A stretch of DNA of 64,000 nucleotides from Phoenix dactylifera (Eukaryota; Streptophyta; Magnoliopsida; Arecales; Arecaceae), in the NCBI RefSeq assembly GCF_009389715.1, contig NC_052394.1, positions 23,500,899 to 23,564,898 of the forward strand, written 5' to 3'. Positions within the stretch are counted from its first letter, which is position 1. The number at the start of each line of letters is the position of its first letter. A program made the position numbers and the translations under genes. Under the pieces are notes generated by a model. That model ran no database searches. It saw only the letters and a list, made by a program, of their open reading frames with translations, and had not been told where the DNA came from. Positions 50,801 through 63,339 of this stretch are shown one piece after another.

Positions 50801-51384
50801 TCAAAACTGAGATCCTTAGCTAGCAAGTCACCAACAACATCTTGCAGTAGCTTCTGGGGATGTTTTCACCATGCATATGACGTCACTTGCTGATAGATAT
50901 CTTTCACCACCCATCCTCCCTGATGTTGGAATTAATAATTTCCTGAACTGGCAAGTTGCTTCTGTTAGTTAAACAAATTCTCCATCACTTTTTCTAAAAA
51001 GTCATTGTTATAATCCTCGAAACCTCGCATATGCTTTTTACAAGAAACTCAGCTGGACCTCCATCAACAGCAAATAGACAAGTAGGCTCCAAAGAGCCCA
51101 ATCATCTTTTTTTCCCTTAAAGATCAATCAAAACTGAGAAGTACATGATCTGGAAAATGCTAGCAGAATTGGAAGATGTATAACACTTAATGCCTCATGG
51201 ATAGAGTTGAAGATATAATTTTATAAAAATTATAACGAATGAAAAACTTTTTCATGGAAGCAATTGCAAAACTTACCACCATGTGATTCCTTGGACACTA
51301 GAAACTTTTCTACCTTATCTCTAAGAACTTAACAATGTGCATCAATGTCAGAGGTCAAAACTTCATCTCTGAAAGATCTCAATG
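47869..51384. other. Convergent intergenic region, nothing recognised
   Basis: Lies between the 3' ends of the DA1-like gene and the carrier gene. Base composition is ordinary, open frames are short, and I see no domain, RNA gene or transposon end. The first and last few hundred bases are likely 3' untranslated regions. Confidence 0.45.
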
Positions 51385-54300
51385 CTAGTCATCAGAATCT
51401 CTGCCAGACAGGCATGACTTCAGCATCTCGTAAGTCATGAAAACAATGCCAACACCTGGGACAACTTTATAGTACTCAGGCAAGATACCTCTGTACAATC
51501 CTCGAAATCCTTCAGTATAGATTATGTGCCTAAATGTTCCAAACAGCCCCGAGTTGTAGACATGAACCTTTCCAGCTGCCCCTTCCAACTGCATTCGCCG
51601 CCTCACAAGATCTAATGGGAATGTAACTGCAAAACAATTTTAGATGTATCAGCACTTTAGGTGCTCTAAATTTGAGCAAGCAAAAAATATAAGGCTATCA
51701 TCAGTTGGATATATGGTCCATCTTGCATACTAACTTAGAAGTATTACCATGGTTTGCTATGCCGGTACCGGAGCCTGGACCGGTTGCCCGGCGGCACAGG
51801 TTGGTACAGGCCCGCGCCATGCTGTGCCGGGCTTGTATCGATATAGTAGAGGAGGCAGAGGAGAAGGCGAACGGGAAAGGAGAAGAGAGAGGAAAGGGGG
51901 AGAGAGAGAGAGGGGGGTGGTGGAGGCCAACGAAGGGCCGTCGGAGGCTGGCAACATAGGCAAGAGGCGTAGAAAGGCTCCGCGGCAGGGTCCGACCTCT
52001 TTTTTTTAAATTTCGCAATCTTTAAGTAAAGCCAGCAAATCACTTGTCGACTTTACTTAAAAATTACGAAATAAAAAAAGAGGCCGGACCCATGTTTCAT
52101 TGTTTTTCGGCTGCAGAGCCCGGAGGAGCGTCCTCTACGCAGCTCGCCGGCCTCCACCTCCCTTTCTCTTCCTTCCTCTCCCTCTCCCTCTCCCTCCCTC
52201 CGCGTGGCTCGCCGGCTCTCCGCTAGCCGGCTTTCTCTTCCTTCCTCTCCCTCTCCCTCCCCCGCTCGCTCTCTTTTCCTCTCTTCTCCTTCTCCCCTTC
52301 CGGCAACCGATCTCGTTTCCGTTAACGGAATCATTCTGATCCGCCGCCGGGATGGCTCCTTATGACCGGAACCGACCGATTCGGGACAGTTCCGCTGACC
52401 TTGATGATTACTATAATTATCACTTGTTTCATTCTATAATTGATCATGTCAAGAATTATAAATGCAATCTGAAAGTCACTCCAAAAAACAGGTGTCTCAA
52501 AAAATAATGCCAGCATATCATGCATGAGTTAACACCAATCTATGGCATACAAAAATAATAATTGGAGTCTACATGTGCATGTAGAGACTGGAGATTGCAA
52601 ATGCACATTTAGAAAACACCCGAACATTAACATCATATCTGCCGGTGCTAATTCCAAACTGAATTGGAAACTAATGAAATACTTACCAAAAAGAACTACT
52701 GCAGCAAAGAAGGTGGACACTTACAGATGACATCACCAATAAGAGCTCTCTTGAAATTTTTGGACAAAGTTCAACCTGCTTTCAGGTTGATTTAAATACT
52801 TAATGCAATGAGTTTGTCCTTTTGAAATGTCTTATTTTGGAAATCAGTATGAGAACAACTTGAGCTCAAAGAATATTGCTTATTAGAGACACATTATTTC
52901 ACGTGTCAAGAGGTAGAGCTCAAAGGATATAAAACTTTTCTGTCAACCACTTCCCCATCTGCCTCCTCTCTTCTTTTCCTCTCATCTTATTCGTCCCCCC
53001 AATTTTTCTTCTTCAAAGGCAAGAACGCTCCCGTAGCCTATTCTCTTCACACAAAAGCGAGCTAAAGAAAATTTGCTTAAGCCAATTATATGATATTCAA
53101 TTTTTTTTAAAAAAGAAAACAACTTGCATAAATGACCAAAAAGTTCACGATCAAGCTACTTTTGGAGCTTATATTGCAATTAGGCATAATTAATAGGCCT
53201 GGGGCAGCAACTTTTATCATAATTACTTATGCGAGGATTTTGGTATTTTGTCTTCATTACTGACTTTCCCAGTATATCAAGTAATCATGATACTGGACAG
53301 TGCACACTATACAAATTAGTCTTTCTGGTGCCTATCCATTTTTATCCTTTCTCACTATTAGCAATTGATCCAAAATACAAACACAAGAGTAGATTAGGAT
53401 TAACTCAAAATTCTTATTATTTGATTAAGTGTCAATCAGTCATGACAGCTAAACTGCAAATACCAGGCAACTTATCACTGAAAAAAAAGAGGTTCAAGTT
53501 CAAATAAAGGATTGCAGGAGATGCATACAGTTGGGAAAAAGAGGCAAAACCAACCAATTTATGTCTGTTCACTTAATTCTGCAAAATTGTTTAGTTGTAG
53601 ATTTTTAACTTCTTTAGATCAATTAGTGCTATGATTCATCCTAGTATCAGCTTCCATTCATCTATAGTTTTTTCATATAACTCTGTGTCCATATGCGCAA
53701 TCCTAGATTCTGGTTATCAAGTTGTCAATCACTTACCTGTTGATGAAGCAATGCCCGAAATACTTCCACAAGCCAAACTAACAAATACAGCAGGATCATT
53801 GGGCCTGACATTTTACAGGAAAAAAATTCACATATCAAAATTTACCATACAATGTGAAAAAGTAGTGTCTCCTCAGCATATGAAGCACCAAAATTATTTA
53901 ATCAAAGCACAAGGAAACCACCTCTGTAATTGCCAATGAGATCGCAAGGTTTCATACACAGAGAAGCTGATCGCTATATTAGGTCCAACACCCTGCAGCT
54001 TACCAATGGTCAATGCCAACAGAATGAAAGTTTAAGAACCATGACCTCAATACGGATTGATCTGAACAGCTTACCAACAAAGTTGCTCCAAGTCCTTTAT
54101 ATAACCCTCTGATACCCTCATCTCTGTAGATGGCACAGAGTGCATGAGAAATGCCTCTGTAATACATGGTTTTTGTCTGCATAATTACATATCTCAAGTT
54201 AATTATGCTGCAAATCCTGGTCTAGATAAGTTCTGCAAACAATGGAAGTAACAGTGCAAGAACACAAACTTCAATATTTGTAAAAACAACAATGTAATTG

Positions 54301-57300
54301 CAATGAGAAGAGAATCCTAACAGATCAGGAAAATTTAGACTAATTAGAGTGTTAAAAAAAGTGAAGCCAAAGTTTTATCTGCCATATCAATCATCAATGA
54401 GGATTGCAAACTCTAGAATAAATAAATTGGTTATTCCAAGATGCTTCAGAATAGAATCTGTATTCATACAAACACCTAACCCAACAACTAAATCAATCAA
54501 ATAGTATGATAATGTTGGATCAATGCATGAATGAAAAGGTGGGTCAACTAATACCATGCATGGAAGAACAAGCCAGATATACCTAAAATATCTGTTCATC
54601 ATTTCGAAGTCACGTAATGGGAAAATGTACTTTTAAAAAGTGAAATCATAACAGTTTTGTGAAGACAGGTTGTTATCACAGTTTTTGAACAATGGATATC
54701 ACACATTTAGTGGACTGGAAGTTATAAACAGGTATTCCAATGCAAGATACTGCAAACTCTAGGATGCTTATAAAAAAGTTATCTTATATAAGGTATCTCG
54801 GCCAACATCAACCACTAAATCCTGAGACATCAGTGGATATACGTGGCTGATATTCTCTCAATCACATATTTTAATTACTTAAATAGATTTTTAATGAATA
54901 GATTGCAAAACCAGTGCCTAAAAATAGCTGCCGATCTTGGAAATACCATGTCAATTTTTGATATCTTGCATCTAAAATATTGGCTGAGATGTCATAAAAT
55001 TTCAGCTCTTTTCAAATTTTTCAACCTTTCATATTCAGCCAAAATAAAGCCAAGACCTCTGCTCATCTCAATCTTGGTCGCCCACCAAATAATCAGTACC
55101 TCTGTTTTTAAAAACCTTGCATAGATCTTCGATGGACTTATATATATTTTGTCTAATCTAGCAAATTGTCAGAGTCATGAGGGATGTGTAAAACCATTTT
55201 TTGTTCAAGCACTTGAAAACATTTCTCTGAACTTTCGGTTAAAAAAGCTATAATAGTGTAAAACTTTCTTGATCTCAACCCTTTTTGCTCTTTCTTGAAC
55301 CTATTTCGCCAGTCTCTACCAATCAATAAGTATCTTTTTAAGCACAAATATAAGCATGTAGAACAAGCAAAGCAATGATATTAAGAGAATAATGAGTTCA
55401 TAATTTTCAACGATAAGGCCAACATGAGTATTAAATGTTACATTAATGTAATGGGAATTGTGAGATCGAAGTGCACCATGATATAGAAACCCAAAACAGA
55501 AAAAACCTAAAAGGCTGGACTTAAGTGGTTCATTGGGTGCACTACCTAGGGCACAATAAAAGCTCCTATATGCAGCAGACCACCTACAACATAAAAATTA
55601 CCATAACACAGAAAGCCCAAGAACAACTTGAAAGGCAGCCACCTGGACTTGAGTGGTTCCTTGGATGCATTACCTGGGGCATGATTACAGCTCCTATATG
55701 CAACTGACCACCTAGTGAACAATCAAGCAACCTGCACATGCATAGGCAGCGCAGTACTAATGGGCTTGGACTACTTTTTCGTACCAGTTTACTAAGGTAG
55801 GCCTAGGTATTGACCATATTAATTATGCACCTCATCACCCCCCATAAACGTCTTGATGAAGCCATAAACTTTAAACTGATTACAGCTTATGAGTCATAAA
55901 TTTACTTACTTGTTAACTTGTCATTTATTAATTTTCATCATTTGGCAGCTGTCTTGTATTATCAACTTCAATAATTATGCATGCCTTTTTTAATGATTAA
56001 TATATAACTCTCAGAAAATTTATCTCATCATATAACTTCCTCAAGAATATTGTGATTTTACTGGTTCATATGTCACATTGCACTAAAATAGGTCCTCAAA
56101 TAAATAAAAGGAGTTCTCTCAATTTGACCTTTTTTCCTTCAATTTTTTATGCTTTATCTGTATTTTCTAGTTATGTATATATACATACATATTTGTGTGC
56201 ACATGCATGAGAGAGCATTTAATTTTATTCTAATATTCCAATGGAATCTGCTTAGGCATGAACCTTCTTCCTAAGCACTATATGGTCCCTTCAGCATCCA
56301 CATTCCATGATCACCTATCAAGTAACTAATGGCACAAAGTACCAACATTTCAACTATTATTATAAGTTTATAACTATCTTTTTATGAGAAATATTATTGC
56401 CATAACTATCACCAAAATCAACATAAAATACAGTAGTAGAGATTCCTTGGTTGATTTGCTTTTTTTCATAAGGAATTCTTAATTTTATATATCAGACCAC
56501 AGCACTCAAATCTTATTCACCACATATCGGCCATATTTTTTCATAAGGAATTCTTTATTTTATATATCAGACCACAGCACTCAAATCTTATTCACCACAT
56601 ATCAGTGCCATACCATCTAGTGCCGGTTGCATGCGATATGCCGGCCATAGCAGATATAACTCAATAACTACGGGAGAGTTTGGTATGGGTTGATCATTCC
56701 AAGATTAAGGGTGATGCGGGTGGACATAATGAGATCACAACATTTGGTTGCACTACAGTGATCTTGGGCTGAAATTTGAGGACAAAAATGTCCGTCGGTC
56801 CAACAAAAAAAATTGGTATATAACTATACCATTAATATATTATATCAATATTATATATATTATTTTATATCGATATTAGATATTTTACTTATTATTAATC
56901 ATATTATTGTCAAATTACTATTCAATAATAATTTTAAATTATAGTAGAAGTATATAATTGTACTTTATATTTATATAATAAAAATATTTAATACATTACT
57001 TCTATTTGCCTTATTTTTTTAATCAAAATAAATATCAGTATTAAAAATAATATATTATAAGAATAAATAAAAATATTAATTCTTTAATAATTATTAATAT
57101 ATCTTTATAGGATTAATAATTATAGGACATAAATATATTTTTATGGAACATACTAATAATAAATATATTAGCAAATATATTAATATTTTATTATAATATA
57201 TTTGATGTGATTACTAAATATAAGTTTATAAAATATATCAGAGGTAGTTTTGGTATTACATGTTTAGTGATCTTGGATTTTTATGGAATAACAAACAAGT

Positions 57301-59825
57301 TACTCATGGATATCTGAGAATCTCTCGTCACTGGAATATAGCATGCCAAATGAGGTGATCTTAGATCATCGCGATCAAATTACCCTCGGATAAGAATCAT
57401 TAGTGATCGAAGATCACCTTGGTGATCCCACTGGGGTCACCCAACGCCACCCACATATCACACGACAAGAATCCTTAGCTTAGGGAATGTAAGCACAAGT
57501 CATCATATAAGAAACTTGTAAACTATGAATTCATAGTTGTCCTATATTTTATTAACATAACTTTTGAAAGAATAACAACCCATGCCAAAGTAGAAGTGCA
57601 AAGTGTAGGTGATGATATTCTTCCTTTGACTCATCATCCTTTCTTTTGAGTTGTACATAGTTAACTTTTTTACATTTCTCTTTTTTTTGACTTTTGATAT
57701 TTTGTGATTCTACAAGAATATTAATCTACCAATTCAGAGTAGGGCAATTTGGGTTGTAACAAACCAAACTGAACTGATTAAGAACCAGCACAATTTGGAT
57801 GGTTGGGACAGATCAGTCCCTTAAAAACCTCATGTAGCCCCCCACCCCAAGGCCCTGACCCTCTTCCTCTCTCTCCCCCTCTCTCCCATCTTCCGCCATG
57901 ATCGAAGCTTCGAAGCTCCACCACATGCGGTTGAATCTTCGAGAGAGTGTTCGTGTTCTCATCGCGCTCGCTCGGTTATTCGTCTAGCTTGCTTGGTAGC
58001 TCGTCTTGCTCCTCTTCAATGTCAATCGATGCCCATGTAAGCCCCCACCCCAATCTCCCTCTCTCCCCCCCTCTCTCTCCTCCCTCTCCCTCTATTAGGC
58101 CGGTATAGTATATATACTGGTATCATACCAAACCGATCACCAGTCAATACGAGCCTTGGTACCGGTCTAGCAGACCTTGCTTCATAGACTTAAACAGTGA
58201 TAGAAAGTTCAATCGCATTGTTGAGCAGCGAACTCCAAATGTATTACAATGTTATGAATGACCCTAACAATATTGATAGCAATTTTGCTTATTTATATAC
58301 CATTTTTTCCCAAATGGCTCATCTTAGCCAAAGCTTATCAAGATTTTTGTCCCCAATGTCTAGCTGAGAAATAGTTAGATACTCGACTTCACCCCCAGTC
58401 TGTACAGCATGTGCAACAATGACCAAAAGAAAGCCCTACTTATAGGTTTCAAGTCTTATCAAGGGAAGACCTAAAGAAAACGGCAGAACAGCTACGACAA
58501 AACAATTTATGCAATTTAAAATGAGTAAACAAGTTACACCAGAAGAAATGAATGGGAAAGAAAGATTTATCACCATGACCCACAATCAATGTGAATGAAT
58601 TACCAAAGTTAGTAGGCATGCAAACTTCGCTTCACGTACCAATCAATTATATAGCTAGGAATTTAAACCATCAGATTCTCATATTTTTTATTACAGAAAC
58701 AAAATAAAACTTCAAAATTTTACAGCTTGAAGAATGAATTCAAAAGGAAATAGGATAACCATATTAAATAGGCACAACTCATGCAGAAGATAAAAGTGTC
58801 AGAGTGCATCAAATATAGAAACCTAGCCAAAAGAATGATCTCTTAATATATCAATTGAACTTAGTTCTAACATGATAAAAAATAAGCATATAAACAAATC
58901 ATGAGAATTTATTCAGTATACAAATATAGACTTTATTAAGATAACTGCATACAAGGGAATCCCATCATTCAAGCAAATACACATTTCTATGATTCTATCT
59001 GCACAAAGTATATCCCAAAATGTCTATGTGATTGCCCTATGACAGTAAGAAATGCAAACTAACATCCACAGTAAACAACTGACAGCTCTTAGTAGCTGGA
59101 CAGTTATTATCAGTGCCAAGTTATATCTAGACTACAGATCCTTCTAGAAAAGAAAATAAGCTAATTAGCAAACATCCTGCTTCATTTGCAACGACAGATA
59201 TTAGCGATGGTTTATTTTTTTAAAAAAAAGCCTTGAATTTGAAACCTTGAAGAGAAGCCATCATGCATTTTTTCTCTCCTACTTATTCACTGGGAAAAAA
59301 AATTAAGAATTCAAATTTTCAAATATGATTGCTGAAGATAAGATTAATAGATAGGAATTCTACTGCATGATGTGATATAATAATGGTGAGATCACCTGAG
59401 CAGCAAGACGCGTCCTCACAAGGTCCAACGGGTATGTGATAGATGCAGCTGTTACACCTGCCAAAGCACCACCTAACAGCCGAACACATACATCTGCAGC
59501 CATATAATCCTTATGCCTATCAAGCCCAGGAATCAATTGTAGTAACTGCAAAAAAATAATAATTGATATAGACATATCATTTAAAAATTATAAAACCCAA
59601 CTAGCTGACTGGCCAAAACATATTTCTCCAACAAACCTTCATACTTGCATGCTTGTAGTGTTCATAAGCATAGAAGCTTATAGATGAATATGGTAGCCGA
59701 TGAGCAATAGTGACCAAATTTCCTTTCCAAAATGCTCTAAAACCTTCTTCATAGACAATGCGTGAAGCCTCCCTCCATATACTAGCCTTGCTTAGGGTAG
59801 CAACATTAGAATGCATGCCTTGCAC
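51385..59825 (-). CDS. Mitochondrial carrier (SLC25-type), first exon not in window
   Basis: Six exons, 5' to 3': 59637-59825, 59396-59545, 54075-54176, 53922-53992, 53737-53804, 51385-51626. They join GT-AG in phase to 273 aa ending SGRDSDD. The protein has the three-repeat carrier fold of the inner membrane: two signatures are visible, PLDLVRTRLAAQ and PLDLVRRRMQLEG, plus WKGNLVTIAHRLPYSSISF, GLYKGLGATLL and YRGILPEYYKVVPGVGIVFM. It matches the Arabidopsis At2g37890/At3g53940/At3g55640 group from memory; the substrate is not assignable from this (the nearest animal groups carry nucleotides or CoA). The exon with the first PxxxR signature should end in ...LFQ; I could not find it between 59826 and 64000, so that intron is at least 4.2 kb. 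Introns of 5.2 and 2.1 kb hold repeats. Confidence 0.92.
51745..52400. repeat. GC/CT-rich dispersed element with inverted-repeat centre, carrier intron
   Basis: Begins with ggtaccgg/accggttgcc words, then purine-rich and pyrimidine-rich tracts, and ends with accggaaccgaccg. At the centre, 51988-52031 and 52051-52091 are complementary arms (gggtccgacctc...aagtaaag / ctttactt...gaggccggaccc). The flanks are more weakly complementary out to about 51940 and 52160, as if two copies inserted head to head. Confidence 0.55.
55485..55730. repeat. Imperfect tandem duplication, about 120 bp
   Basis: Two units share the order ctggactt-agtggttc, ttgg-tgca, tacctggggca, agctcctatatgca and gaccaccta. It lies in the 5.2-kb intron of the carrier gene. 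The frame at 55525-55707 arises from it. Confidence 0.75.
56461..56610. repeat. 75-bp tandem duplication
   Basis: Units start at 56461 and 56536, both ttttttcataaggaattctt followed by accacagcactcaaatctta. They are nearly identical, so the event is recent. Confidence 0.92.
56683..57460. mobile_element. AT-rich element with weak inverted ends
   Basis: The outer parts contain repeated gtgatc/gatcac words and the ends are loosely complementary (gtttggtatgggttgatcat versus the complement of gggtcacccaacgcc). The core at about 56820-57240 is extremely AT-rich. No coding sequence. It looks like an old non-autonomous DNA element, but ends and target duplication are not certain. Confidence 0.35.
57735..58195. 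repeat. CT-rich dispersed element with ggtac patch, carrier intron
   Basis: Starts with aaaccaaactgaactg words, passes through ctctctcccc tracts, and ends ggccggtatagtatatatac followed by ggtaccggtct. Same order of parts as 34240-34900, so probably the same family. Confidence 0.45.
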
Positions 59826-61994
59826 CTAAGGAAATAAGATGCCAGGAAAGCAGTTGGTGATCTGAGAGAACAGGTGAGAAATGGAAGCCAAAATGAAGGA
59901 TCCTCTCTATGACACCAACCAATATAGATAAACCATTGTAGAACAGATAGGAAAATGAAGAAAATGAGGAAGAAAAAGTGGCATGACAACCTTAGATAAC
60001 AGAACGTTACCAGTTCAGCAGCACACAAAAGCCTTAAATGAGGACACATCTGGAAAAAGCATCCATACGATGAGGTACTTTTGCTCAAGTTCTCTGTTAA
60101 ATAGATCTAAGTGTCGAGTCCTTTCAATATCTAAGAATTACATATTACAAGCCCTTGTCTGAATACCATACCAATATCCGTGTCCAAGTGTTAGGTAAAC
60201 TGAAGGATCCAGGTATCATAGCCAACAAACAGTTAGTTAAGTCTTAGCCATTGATAAAAATCAAGAAAGAAAGCTAAAAAGAACTCTACCTAGAAGACCC
60301 TTGCTAAAAAGAACTCTACCTAAAAGACCCTTTAACATGAGTCAAGAACATAGTTTATAGTCTGTTCTTGTGCTTACATCTTGAGCTAATTATTTACCCA
60401 AACAAGCACACAACACTCTTAAAGCATAACAAGAAAGTCCATGTGCTACAAACTTGGCCTTGCAAATAACTGGTAAAGCTACTAGTAAAGCTTGTTGAAA
60501 TGAATGGTTATTCGGTTATTCGCCTATAATATAAACACCACAATTCACTTATTTAAAAAAACATGAATATGAATCCCCATAAATACCAGCTACAATGAAG
60601 TGAGGGCTAAAATCGTATTTTATTCACTTGCTCACTTTCCAACTAGTAGTCATGCATGCCAAATGAGTAATGGGAAAGAGATTCGTTGGGTCCTTAAATG
60701 AAAGGATTTAAAACAGAGACTTCAATTATTATGTCTTACAAATTCAGATATGAGGAGTTCTGAGCTTCCTTAACTTCACATAAGATGCTTCCATGGAGGT
60801 ACAACATGCTTCAGATAAGATTTTTCTTTTTAAATCTTAAAGAGGGAAACTTAAGAAATTTTAACATTTGGGATTGTATGATCAAGTCAAGGACCGATGG
60901 CTAGATGCTAGAAATAGAGGAAACTGCAAGTCTGAGGTCTTGATACAGCACAAACTGGATCGTATAAATATAGATTCTCCAATTATATAATGAAGAATGT
61001 GTATGAGGACTCAATCTAGGACCTAACTCTAATGGGCAAAAAAAATCTAGTAATAGGAGTTATGGAAGAACTTTATGAAGGCATAGAATAACAACAAATA
61101 ATTGATTAAAAATCTCACCACCTAACAAATCACCAGCTAAATGTAGGCAGTTTCAGGTCCTTGCTGAGAGATGGTAAATTCATTGCCTCTAAGCATAAGG
61201 TCATCATCATGGCAGAAAAAATAAAAATATATGTTCACTTTTATTATTTCTAATTGATTTTTCACTCCCACTACATGGGTGCATAAAGAACATAGAAACA
61301 ATCAAACAAAGTGTTAATTATAAACTAACTCGCATATAACTAATCTAAGCTCAAACTTTACTCATAAACAACACCTTACTTACAAGTTACAACACAAATT
61401 GAATCTGTTGCCTGGTCATTATTAACTAACACTGTGAATTACCCATGTAATGACTTTGAAATCGCATTACTTAAAATATAATACAATAGAGTCAACCAGA
61501 ATAATGTAAAATTTGAACTGTATGCTTGTACCAGCACAAACACCTACACAAATGAATACTTTTTAAGGTTCCATCCTTGCTGCTCCACCTTCTTAAGTCC
61601 AACATCTAACTTATCACATATCACGCTTGTGCTAGTCAGGGGCCAGCTAGTACAAGTTCTGCTTTACTTGGCCCCCTGGCAATGAAAAATACACAACCAG
61701 CCATAAGATATCCCAAATGAATGCTAAGATGTGGAGTAAACCAAAATAGTTTCTAATGAATTTATACTCTGCAAACTTGATCTAAAATTTTGACTTCTTG
61801 TAAATTTTTCATATTAAAGCATAAGATGCACACTTATGTGTTGTGTAGGCAATTCTACATCATGATACAAGCATATAACATGATATGAAAGGACCATCAT
61901 TTAAATCTATTTTACGAGACTTAAAAGAGCATTCCCCCATTTCAACTTCTTTTTCACTTGATCACGGATTATGCTCTATCATTGAGATATATTA

Positions 61995-62076
<82 letters not shown>

Positions 62077-63339
62077 TGTACATGTATGTGCACATGCATG
62101 TACGTCTATGTATGTGCACATACATGCATGTCTATGTATACATGTATGTATGTGCACATATAAATGTAACAATATTCTCTCTATCCCAACATACATTAAT
62201 CTCAATTTCAGTATGCCAGACTAATAAACATGCAGATACATATCGATATAGATGCATTTTGTACCCATTTTCTTCATATATTTTACCAATCAAAGACATC
62301 ATTAATTAATGTAGATCATTACCTCAAAGAAAATCTTAGTATATAGAAAATCATATGAATTCTTATAGCTTTTACCGTAGAACTTGAGTGCAACATTTCG
62401 TTGATACTTTCAGTGTTCTTCAGATAGCTTACTACAGGATTTAAGGCATGCTTTGTCAATAATGCCTTCAAATGCTAAAGTTGGCAATATATAATTAAAT
62501 AGGATGTTCAGAGGTTCAAAACATCTCTATTTTTGCAAGAAAAAAAAAAGCTATATCTCAAAAAGGAAAATTGTTCCTTAACATGTCTTAGAGTCATATA
62601 TCGTTTTAGCGATATTTTGTTTTTTTTGTTTGGAACCAATATAAGCCTGCCATCAATATGGTACAATACAATACCTACACACCCTTGGACCCTTACAGGG
62701 AATGGTGAATACATAAATGCTAAATTGTTGTGCTCAATTTCAATTTGATATCAATTATGTCATGCCTCTAAGAAGGTAACAAACTCTGAAACCACAAAAG
62801 TTTCCCACAATCCCACCCAAGTACATTAGTAGGATGACTTTAAAAAAATGATTTAAAGTTTAAAACTTGCAACCAACCACCTAGCCCAGTTGAAGCACAC
62901 TCAAGAAAAGGGGGGAAAAAAGAAACACATAGTTAAGCAAAATGCATTATTGTCCTTGTTAAGCCTTAATTGTATTGTGACCTGTGACTTAGACATGCAC
63001 TATCTGTGTGCCTAAATATGAAGATGTTCTTCGATACTTTGTTTTACAGAAAATCATAATGGTTTTTCTTGACAAAATTAGTCCTAAACATTCTAAATAC
63101 TTACCCAAAATGAAGCTAAACAATGTTCCCTGATATTGATCGTACAACGAAAATTAGGAACTAAAATCTTTCTCAACTTAATGATTGGTACAAAATTCAT
63201 CTATAGACATAGTTTCACTTTGGTAATTACTCAAAAAACATGACATTTTGCATCAAGAAACTATAACAGGTGGTCAAATTTGCATGCACAAATTTTGGCC
63301 CGTACTTAGAGAAGTGCTTACCCATGTCTTCTCAATTTG
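59826..63339. other. Non-coding region, probably carrier intron 1
   Basis: No exon with the first carrier signature was found. Seen here are a 29-base tandem duplication near 60270-60330 (aagaactctaccta...agaccctt) and the (TA)n tract at 61998. The rest is ordinary AT-rich DNA with short meaningless frames. Confidence 0.45.
61998..62071. repeat. (TA)n microsatellite
   Basis: About 37 TA units followed by tgtacatgtacatgtatgtg-type repeats to about 62165. It produces long Tyr/Ile frames on both strands, which are not genes. Confidence 0.95.
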
